A stretch of 64,000 nt of DNA, from assembly GCA_002435755.1 (NCBI GenBank), contig DIYH01000030.1:75487-139486 (forward strand). The letters run 5' to 3'. Both the position numbers and the translations under genes were made by a program. The notes under the pieces are model-generated. The model did not search any database and had not been told where the DNA came from. It saw nothing but the letters and a program-made list of their open reading frames with translations. This DNA is from Flammeovirgaceae bacterium UBA6059. Lineage in GTDB: Bacteria > Bacteroidota > Bacteroidia > Cytophagales > Cyclobacteriaceae. Positions 8,910 through 15,100 of the stretch are shown piece by piece (position 1 is the first letter of the stretch; every line of letters begins with the position of its first letter).

Positions 8910-9385
8910 GCGGTTTCCGTGCTTAGCTCCTCCCCAATCAAACCAATAACTTTGTCACCGGCTGCTTTGACCTCTTCAGACATCCCGATCTCAAGTTTAG
9001 TATTCTCAATAGCGACCAGGTACACTTCGATGTTGTCAGGGTACTCATCACCCATAATCTTACGTGCGTACGAAAGCGCCTGGTCCCACTTCAAGCCGTG
9101 TAAAAATACCATGGGATCATCGACCGGGGCACGCTCTACCTGCGAAGCAGGTAGTTTGAAAAGCGTACCAATATCCTCACCCGAGTTGATGGTACCATCA
9201 ACAAGGATAATTCGGTCGTGCCCCTTTAGCTTAAAAAGTATCTCAAATGAAGCTGTGCCCATATCAAACAATGACACATCTTCCCTATCGGAAAATCGCT
9301 GTTGTAGCTGCTCTACCACATAGCAACCCACTGCATCGTCACTACGCACAGGGTTGCCAAAACCCATTATCGCTACTTTACTCAT
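8906..9385 (-). CDS. Hydrogenase maturation endopeptidase (HupW/HyaD type)
   Basis: This 159-aa peptidase removes the C-terminal extension of the hydrogenase large subunit after nickel insertion. The N-terminal GFGNPVRSDDAVG contains the conserved Asp that senses nickel, and VDG...GTLF and a downstream histidine match the M52 fold. The large subunit here has a 15-residue tail after its last metal-binding motif, so a dedicated protease is required. It starts 82 nt after hupL, and the gap contains a strong stem-loop. In cyanobacteria the group 2a enzyme is processed by HupW; that equivalence is likely but not proven. Confidence 0.92.
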   Translation of the reverse strand: MSKVAIMGFGNPVRSDDAVGCYVVEQLQQRFSDREDVSLFDMGTASFEILFKLKGHDRIILVDGTINSGEDIGTLFKLPASQVERAPVDDPMVFLHGLKWDQALSYARKIMGDEYPDNIEVYLVAIENTKLEIGMSEEVKAAGDKVIGLIGEELSTETA

Positions 9386-9411
9386 CTATTGACCTACTTC
9401 AAATGGAGGCT

Positions 9412-9435
9412 GTCATCACGCTGCAGCGTGATGAC
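9412..9435. repeat. Perfect 24-bp palindrome between hupL and the protease gene
   Basis: Arms GTCATCACGC and GCGTGATGAC around a TGCA centre. In the minus-strand transcript it would fold into a 10-bp GC-containing stem with a 4-nt loop, starting about 32 nt after the hupL stop. No U-run follows, so it is not a classical terminator. It is more likely an mRNA stability or processing element that lets hupSL be expressed above the maturation genes, as intercistronic hairpins often do. Confidence 0.75.
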
Positions 9436-9467
9436 CAATAACCCTAATTCCACCTCCGGTTGATAAA

Positions 9468-11057
9468 CTATAACTTAAATCTTGACAACTCCTTACCAGT
9501 CTTCTGATCATGTGCGTGTACTGTACATACCAGACATGAGTCAAATGACCTGGCTACCATACCTACTTCTACAGGATCTGTAGGATCCTCGATCTCAGTA
9601 CCGGTCAGCGCAGCTTCGATAGGGCCGGGATTATCCTCCTTATCATTCGGACCTACATTCCAGGTGGTTGGAGCAATTACCTGATAATTCTTGATCACTC
9701 CACCTTCTATCTCAATCCAATGTGCCAATGAACCGCGTGCGGCTTCCGTCGCGCCAAATCCTTTGCCGTCCCTTTCTTCAGGCTTAATGTAAAACTCTTC
9801 GTCGAGTACAATCTGAGTCAACCATGTATTGATCATTTCATAGAGTCTCGGAGCTTCATGTACCCTCGCTAATGAACGAGTAAAGACATTTACTCCCATC
9901 TTATCAATCACATCTCCGAACAATGGGTCTTGGATCTGATGATCCATATTGTTTGGATTGGCATTCATCAAGACACGTGCCAATGGTCCAGCTTCAGCTG
10001 CATGGCCCATGTACCTTGGAGATTTAGCCCAGCTGTATTTACCACTAAAGTCAGTGTTTTCTAAGTTGCTAGATGGTAGAGGGGTTGGCAGAGGCTCGTT
10101 CCAAGGGTGTGCCGGGTCAACATTCTCGTACCATGAATGGTCAACATGCTCAAATACTTCCTTATGGTCAAAGTCGTAGTAATTCTTACCATCGAAGAAA
10201 CCAGAGCTGCTTATTAGAGCCTGATTTCTTGACTCGACAGTTGGCTTATTGTACCTGTCTTTATGCAGGTATGTACCATAAGCTAAGAACTTGCCTACTC
10301 CTTCACCAAACTTGTCCAGACCAAACTCAATGCTTGCTCTGATGAATAAACCCAAATCACTGTTGCGCTGTGATTCGTTTTCTTCTACCCATGCCATCAG
10401 ATCATCGTAGGACTTGATCTGAAGATATCGCTCAATCGAGCACCCCAGCCAAACAGTCTCCAACCAGTCATTCTTAAACTGGTTCATGATTGCATGAGCC
10501 CTTGTGATATCCTTAAGTGTCGGCGCACTCATCACACCACCAGGCACCATGTAGCTGGAGTGCGGCCACTGACCGCCAAAGAGAGCATATACTTGTACAG
10601 GTAATGCACTGGCGGTGAGCCCCTTCTGGAATGAGGTACCTACATAAGCTGCGAACCGATTAACTACCTCCTGGTAGAGTGGCTTATTAGCAAATTTCTT
10701 GTTAGCCAGATCAGTGGCAAAGATAGCGTAGAACCATCTTGGGATACTCTGAATGGTCTCAGTGGCCTGTCCTAGTGCTCTGAGTAGCAGGGCATTTGGC
10801 GGTAGCGTAGTGCCCCATGCCGTGTCTAGCGCAGAAGACGCACAATAGAGATGCGAACCTCCGCAGATACCGCAGATCCGTGGTGTCACGATCAAGCCGG
10901 ACTGAGGGTCTTTGCCTGCCATGATCTTCTCAAAACCTCTAAACATGGCGGCTTGCGTGTGTGCTTTGGTCACCACGCCATTTTCCATTTCTACTTTTAC
11001 ATCAAGATCACCTTCTACCCTTCCTACCGGCGAAATATTGAGTTCTTTAGTTGCCAT
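9468..11057 (-). CDS. hupL: [NiFe]-hydrogenase large subunit, group 2a type
   Basis: Catalytic subunit carrying the Ni-Fe(CN)2CO centre that splits H2. The 529-aa protein has the N-terminal L1 motif R-I-C-G-I-C-G-G-S-H (near residue 61) and the C-terminal motif D-S-C-L-V-C-T-V-H, giving all four cysteine ligands. The form DSC rather than DPC matches cyanobacterial HupL and related group 2a enzymes. The 15 residues after VH are the extension expected to be cleaved by the protease gene downstream. hupS ends 7 nt upstream. Group 2a enzymes are cytosolic, oxygen-tolerant uptake hydrogenases, and several oxidise H2 at atmospheric level; whether this one does is inference. Confidence 0.96.
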   Translation of the reverse strand: MATKELNISPVGRVEGDLDVKVEMENGVVTKAHTQAAMFRGFEKIMAGKDPQSGLIVTPRICGICGGSHLYCASSALDTAWGTTLPPNALLLRALGQATETIQSIPRWFYAIFATDLANKKFANKPLYQEVVNRFAAYVGTSFQKGLTASALPVQVYALFGGQWPHSSYMVPGGVMSAPTLKDITRAHAIMNQFKNDWLETVWLGCSIERYLQIKSYDDLMAWVEENESQRNSDLGLFIRASIEFGLDKFGEGVGKFLAYGTYLHKDRYNKPTVESRNQALISSSGFFDGKNYYDFDHKEVFEHVDHSWYENVDPAHPWNEPLPTPLPSSNLENTDFSGKYSWAKSPRYMGHAAEAGPLARVLMNANPNNMDHQIQDPLFGDVIDKMGVNVFTRSLARVHEAPRLYEMINTWLTQIVLDEEFYIKPEERDGKGFGATEAARGSLAHWIEIEGGVIKNYQVIAPTTWNVGPNDKEDNPGPIEAALTGTEIEDPTDPVEVGMVARSFDSCLVCTVHAHDQKTGKELSRFKL

Positions 11058-11064
11058 TCTTATT

Positions 11065-12024
11065 CTATTTAGAAGTTTCTGTTATCGTTTTATTAATAGG
11101 CAGGACCTTCTCCCAACCTGCTCTTAGGTAATACAATCCTTTCGACTGACCGGTAGGCACATCCTGAGGGAATACCCCCATTGTCTTAAGTGTTTTAAGC
11201 ACACTACCTTTCTTCAAATCATGATGAGGGAATCCTGGCTCAGTACAGCCAAGGCATGGATGATTGGCCCTGGTTTTACTGTTGACTCTGTTCCAGAGCA
11301 CCCTGTTACAAGAGGATCTGGTCATAGGCCCTCTACACCCCACTTCGTAGAAGAGACATCCGCCACGCTTACCAAAGCCTCCGTCAATCTTCTGAGCAAA
11401 GTTGTTGACGTTAGTACAGCCATTCTGCACAAAGTCAGTAAAGAAGGTCTTAGGTCGGTGATACTCATCAATGAGTACATCACCAATACGTCCAGTACTG
11501 ATAGCTACCAGGATCTGGCTGACCCAATCAGGATGTGCAGGACAACCAGGTATGTTGATTACCGGTAGGCCACCTTTAGAAACAAAGTCTTTGCCAAGAA
11601 ATCCACCTTTATCCTTTTTGAGGAACTGCATACCAGTCGACTCACTTGGGTTAGGGGCCACCGCAGGGATACCACCATATGTAGCACAGTCACCTATGGC
11701 TACTACAAACTGAGCAGCAGCGGACATTTCCTTCACCCACTCCATCATCGGGCGATCACAGAAGTAGTTCATCGTGCCAGTCCCATCAGGCCCCTGGACG
11801 ATAGATCCCTCGTAAACAAAAATGTCCAATTGGACTTCACCCTTTTTGATGTCTTCCATGAGATCAGAGACTTGTTCACCGATCTCGAGCCCTATTGAGG
11901 GGTGCCAAAGGATATTGATGCCAAAGTCTGTAACTAACTCTACAACAGTGGGCTCCTCAGCATTAAGAAAGGACATGGTGTTGCCACTACATGCACCTCC
12001 TTGTAACCATAGTACGTTTGCCAT
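11065..12024 (-). CDS. hupS: [NiFe]-hydrogenase small subunit, group 2a type
   Basis: The 319-aa electron-transfer subunit. It begins MANVLWLQGGACSGNTMSFL, so the proximal-cluster motif C-S-G-N is close to the N-terminus and there is no Tat signal, placing the enzyme in the cytoplasm. Further cluster ligands are seen in GDCATYGGIP, NIPGCPAHPDW, GCLFYEVGCRGP and NHPCLGCTEPGFP. The sequence reads throughout like cyanobacterial HupS and actinobacterial HucS. No C-terminal membrane anchor is present. The ATG lies about 80 nt downstream of two tandem palindromes that probably regulate the operon. Confidence 0.96.
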   Translation of the reverse strand: MANVLWLQGGACSGNTMSFLNAEEPTVVELVTDFGINILWHPSIGLEIGEQVSDLMEDIKKGEVQLDIFVYEGSIVQGPDGTGTMNYFCDRPMMEWVKEMSAAAQFVVAIGDCATYGGIPAVAPNPSESTGMQFLKKDKGGFLGKDFVSKGGLPVINIPGCPAHPDWVSQILVAISTGRIGDVLIDEYHRPKTFFTDFVQNGCTNVNNFAQKIDGGFGKRGGCLFYEVGCRGPMTRSSCNRVLWNRVNSKTRANHPCLGCTEPGFPHHDLKKGSVLKTLKTMGVFPQDVPTGQSKGLYYLRAGWEKVLPINKTITETSK

Positions 12025-12105
12025 TATTAAAAAATTAGAGTAAAAACAAAAAGTATCCTTGAATGATATACAATGTGCTCACCCTAAATCATGACAAAAA
12101 TCAGT

Positions 12106-12125
12106 TTTAGAAAATATTATCTAAA
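12106..12125. promoter_or_regulatory. Operator candidate, distal copy upstream of hupS
   Basis: TTTAGAA-N6-ATCTAAA, one mismatch from a perfect palindrome and the same architecture as the neighbouring copy at 12128-12147. Centre-to-centre distance to that copy is 22 bp, about two helical turns, so both would be on the same face of DNA. This spacing is typical of cooperative dimer binding. Confidence 0.45.
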
Positions 12126-12127
12126 TA

Positions 12128-12147
12128 ATTAGAAAATTTCTTCTAAT
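12128..12147. promoter_or_regulatory. Operator candidate, proximal copy upstream of hupS
   Basis: Perfect ATTAGAA-N6-TTCTAAT (extendable to 9-bp arms, 12126-12149). The identical arms and spacing occur before hypB at 6662-6681. It lies about 105-125 nt upstream of the hupS ATG in an AT-rich gap, where a regulator could act on the hydrogenase promoter. Confidence 0.5.
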
Positions 12148-12187
12148 TAAGAATTGGTCTAAATAGTTTGTTGAATAAGAAATTGAA

Positions 12188-12208
12188 AGGGGCTCAACAA
12201 AAGCCTCT
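12188..12208 (-). terminator. Probable terminator after the 115-aa gene
   Basis: On the minus strand AGAGGCT and AGCCCCT pair over a 7-nt loop (one G-T wobble), followed by a U-containing tail. The stem starts at the stop codon of the 115-aa gene. It would separate that gene from hupS. The tail is imperfect, so efficiency is uncertain. Confidence 0.45.
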
Positions 12209-12554
12209 AATTGTCTGATATCAGAAAATGCTCTTCTTTTACTTTGAACGTGCCTCTTGGGTCCTTGGCAGCAAGGCGTCTCATAAACTGTGCGGTCATT
12301 AAAGCCTTGTTGAAATTGGTGCAGGTTCGTATCTGACGAACGATGAATTTGTAAGCCTTGGAAGAATCAGCAAAGACGAGGCTGATCGCCCATGTACCGT
12401 TGGTCTTGACCACACGATCAATCACGGCAGAGTCCTGAAGCCACTCGTCATTGGATAAAAACTCTAAATCAACTTTACGCCCAGTTGAGTCAACATTTTT
12501 ATTATTGACTACATATTCTTTAAGTTGTTGGACAAGGGTGGGATCTAGCTTCAT
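12207..12554 (-). CDS. Uncharacterised 115-aa protein upstream of hupS
   Basis: I do not recognise the family. The 115-aa soluble protein has an N-terminal helix (PTLVQQLKEYVVNN), a beta-rich middle (GTWAISLVFADSSKAYKFIV) and a basic C-terminal part (FMRRLAAKDPRGTF). There is one Cys and no membrane segment. It lies on the same strand as, and 19 nt after, the TetR gene, and is followed by a hairpin before the hydrogenase promoter region. It may be co-transcribed with the regulator. A link to the hydrogenase is possible by position only. Confidence 0.6.
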   Translation of the reverse strand: MKLDPTLVQQLKEYVVNNKNVDSTGRKVDLEFLSNDEWLQDSAVIDRVVKTNGTWAISLVFADSSKAYKFIVRQIRTCTNFNKALMTAQFMRRLAAKDPRGTFKVKEEHFLISDN

Positions 12555-12573
12555 AGCGTTAGGCTTTTGATGA

Positions 12574-13191
12574 TTACCTAACTGTCAGCTGCTTCAATTG
12601 TTCATACTCTAAACTCCCAGTATCTGTCAAAAGCGGAATGCACACGCCCCAAAATAGTCGGCAGTACTCGTCAGGACTAGCGTCTCTCCCATTTATCAAA
12701 CGGTAGGTATGGTACATATAGGTCACCATCCATAACTGGTCAACAGTGATCTTGACCTGATCTTCGATTTCGGGTATATCAAAGACCCCTCTGTTCTTAT
12801 TAAACTCTAACATGAGCTGATATTGCTGCTTTTGCCATTGGATGAGTTGAGACTGTCGTGATGATATATCAGGATATGCCCTGAATATCTCCAACATATC
12901 AGTAAAGAAAAAAGAGTACCGCTGCTGTAGCTCAAAGGTCTTTCGCAGATAGTGATCCACGTATTCGAACAATGGTACGACATTCATCTCGGCCATCAAC
13001 TGCTTCTGCTCTGCGGATAATCTTTCGTGGATGGCTGCTACAATAAGTTCTTTGGTCTTATAATGGTAGGCCATATTACCAATACTTATGAAAGCTTCGT
13101 CGGCAATATGCTGAAGTCTCACATTGACAAGTCCATCTCGATTGAAAAGATGGATGGCTGACTTGAGAATTTTCCCCTTCGTGTCTTTCAA
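12574..13191 (-). CDS. TetR/AcrR-family transcriptional regulator
   Basis: A 205-aa regulator with an N-terminal helix-turn-helix of TetR type (residues 5-50: KGKILKSAIHLFNRDG followed by LQHIADEAFISIGNMAYHYKTKE) and a divergent all-helical ligand domain rich in aromatic residues. A palindrome TGACCT-N4-AGGTCA lies 24 nt upstream of its start and is a likely autoregulatory operator. It sits between HMG-CoA lyase and the hydrogenase locus, on the same strand as both. Its ligand is unknown. The hydrogenase palindromes have a different sequence, so control of the hydrogenase by this protein is not supported. Confidence 0.85.
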   Translation of the reverse strand: MKDTKGKILKSAIHLFNRDGLVNVRLQHIADEAFISIGNMAYHYKTKELIVAAIHERLSAEQKQLMAEMNVVPLFEYVDHYLRKTFELQQRYSFFFTDMLEIFRAYPDISSRQSQLIQWQKQQYQLMLEFNKNRGVFDIPEIEDQVKITVDQLWMVTYMYHTYRLINGRDASPDEYCRLFWGVCIPLLTDTGSLEYEQLKQLTVR

Positions 13192-13214
13192 AGCATCAGA
13201 CCAGTTTAAAAAAT

Positions 13215-13230
13215 TGACCTTGACAGGTCA
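13215..13230. promoter_or_regulatory. Palindrome upstream of the TetR gene
   Basis: TGACCT-TGAC-AGGTCA, a perfect 6+6 inverted repeat in the 62-bp gap between HMG-CoA lyase and the TetR gene. A further half-site (TTGACCT) lies at 13249-13255. Position and symmetry fit an autoregulatory TetR operator. Confidence 0.5.
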
Positions 13231-13253
13231 GTGCAAATATCGCAATAATTGAC

Positions 13254-14105
13254 CTAACTATAAGTACCAAACAACTTGTTCGCAGCTTTCAATACCTCGT
13301 CCCAGGCATCCATGTTCAGCTGGGACGTTGTTACATCAGGAAGTGTAGAAATCACTGTTTCAGTAGCCAGGTTGCCCACCAATTCATCTTTGGCCATAGG
13401 GCAGCCACCAATGCCTAACACAGCACTATCTATTCGTCGGCAGCCAGCATCGTAGGCTGCCTTGATCTTGTCAGAAGCGGATTGAGGATTAGAATGTAAG
13501 TGGACGCCAAATTCGATATCCGTATATTCTGCTTTTACTGCTTCAAAAACATCCTTTATCAATCCTGAGGTAGCCACTCCGACAGTATCAGCTAGCGAAA
13601 TTATCTTGATACCTAAACTGTCTAACTTTTGTACAAATTCAGATATGTAAGAAGCATCGTAAGGATCTCCATAAGGATTACCGAATCCCATAGATAGGTA
13701 CACGACTAGCTCTTGACTGGCCGTTGAGCATATTGCCTGAATAGCGGCTACAGTGCTCATTGCCTCTTCAATGGACTTATTGGTATTGCGCTGTTGGAAG
13801 GTTTCTGATAAGGAAAGAGGAAATCCTTGATAGCTGATCTCTGAAAACTTTGCTGCATCCTTAGCACCTCTTTCGTTAGCTACTATAGCTAACAGCTTGG
13901 AGCTTGTATTTGATAGATCCAATCGGTCGAATACCTGGGCAGTATCTCGCAACTGGGGGATGGCCTTAGGCGACACGAAACTTCCAAAATCGATAGTATC
14001 GAAACCAACCTGAAGCAGTTGATTGAGATAGGAAGTTTTTTCTTCTGTAGGGATAAAATCATGCAGACCTTGCATGGCATCCCTTGGACATTCGATGATT
14101 TTCAT
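13254..14105 (-). CDS. Hydroxymethylglutaryl-CoA lyase
   Basis: A 283-aa TIM-barrel enzyme of the HMGL-like family that cleaves HMG-CoA to acetyl-CoA and acetoacetate, the last step of leucine degradation. Visible features are the N-terminal PRDAMQG (active-site Arg-Asp), a VDFGSFVSPKAIPQLRDT-like stretch (here IDFGSFVSP), an H-x-H metal motif (GVHLHSNP), and the cysteine loop GIGGCPMAKDELVGNLATE. It starts 35 nt after metF and may be read through from the riboswitch-controlled met operon. Other C-C lyases of this family cannot be fully excluded. Confidence 0.88.
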   Translation of the reverse strand: MKIIECPRDAMQGLHDFIPTEEKTSYLNQLLQVGFDTIDFGSFVSPKAIPQLRDTAQVFDRLDLSNTSSKLLAIVANERGAKDAAKFSEISYQGFPLSLSETFQQRNTNKSIEEAMSTVAAIQAICSTASQELVVYLSMGFGNPYGDPYDASYISEFVQKLDSLGIKIISLADTVGVATSGLIKDVFEAVKAEYTDIEFGVHLHSNPQSASDKIKAAYDAGCRRIDSAVLGIGGCPMAKDELVGNLATETVISTLPDVTTSQLNMDAWDEVLKAANKLFGTYS

Positions 14106-14140
14106 GGGCTCCTGTTATGCGCCCCAAAATTACCAAAGAA

Positions 14141-15094
14141 TCAGAACAGCGCCTTAGCAATATTCAGCACCGGATCAGACTTGCTCATAGTGTAGTAATG
14201 CAAGACTGGCACACCCTTGGTCATTAATTCCTTTGACTGCTGAACACACCAATCAATACCTACCTGCTTAGCTGCAGCATTATCCTTGCAGTCGTCGAGC
14301 GCATCAACCAGATCATCTGGCAGATCAATATGAAAGATGCTGGGCAGGACATGCATCTGCTTCCTGGTGGTGATCGGCTTTAGCCCAGGGATGATGGGTA
14401 CTGTAATTCCTTCTGCCCGACAGGTCTCTACAAAATCAAAATACTTTTGATTGTCAAAGAACATCTGAGTTACAATGTACTCAGCCCCCATTTCAATCTT
14501 CATTTTGAGATATTTCAGATCAAGCTTCATGTTAGGTGCCTCAAAGTGTTTTTCAGGATATCCCGATACACCGATACAGAAACCCGTTGGATGGGCGTTT
14601 TGCAGGGAGTCATCACGATACTGCCCATGGTTCATATTCACTACTTGCTGTACCAAGTCAGTAGCATAGTTGTTTCCGTTAGGCTCAGGTTTAAAGCTTT
14701 TCTCGGTAGAAAGATGATCTCCCCTGATCACCAGCACATTATCAATCCCCAAAAAGTTAAGATCGATCAAAGCATTTTCTGTTTCCTCTTTTGTGAAGCC
14801 ACCACAAATAATATGTGGTACGGGATCAATATGATAGCGATTTTGCAGTGCAGCACAAATGCCAACTGTACCAGGTCGCTTACGTGTTGCCATCCGGTCA
14901 TATCCACCATCTTTTCGGGGCTTCAGTATGTACTCTTCCCTATGATAGGTCACATCTATAAAAGGCGGCTTAAACTCCATCAGCGGGTCAAGCGCATCAT
15001 AGATCATCTGTATATTCTGTCCCTTGAGTGGAGGTAGTATCTCTATTGAGAATAATGTATCCTTAGCATTGCTAAGATGTTCCGTAACCTTCAT
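14141..15094 (-). CDS. metF: Methylenetetrahydrofolate reductase
   Basis: The 317-aa FAD-dependent enzyme reduces 5,10-methylene-THF to 5-methyl-THF, the methyl donor for MetH. The start FSIEILPPLKG contains the catalytic Glu, and DVTYHREEY, VIRGD, QMFFDNQKYFDFVE and PIIPGLKPI are family motifs. The barrel is complete, with no C-terminal regulatory domain (as in bacteria). It is 6 nt after the metH C-terminal gene, so the methionine-synthase module is one operon under the SAM-I riboswitch. Confidence 0.96.
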   Translation of the reverse strand: MKVTEHLSNAKDTLFSIEILPPLKGQNIQMIYDALDPLMEFKPPFIDVTYHREEYILKPRKDGGYDRMATRKRPGTVGICAALQNRYHIDPVPHIICGGFTKEETENALIDLNFLGIDNVLVIRGDHLSTEKSFKPEPNGNNYATDLVQQVVNMNHGQYRDDSLQNAHPTGFCIGVSGYPEKHFEAPNMKLDLKYLKMKIEMGAEYIVTQMFFDNQKYFDFVETCRAEGITVPIIPGLKPITTRKQMHVLPSIFHIDLPDDLVDALDDCKDNAAAKQVGIDWCVQQSKELMTKGVPVLHYYTMSKSDPVLNIAKALF

Positions 15095-15100
15095 GGTTGA

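Noticed and set aside
12574..13191. TetR as regulator of the hydrogenase palindromes
   Set aside because: The palindrome at its own promoter (TGACCT/AGGTCA) has a different sequence from ATTAGAA/TTCTAAT.
14447..15037. 196-aa open frame antisense to metF
   Set aside because: It lies entirely within metF, with no conserved motifs and no start context.
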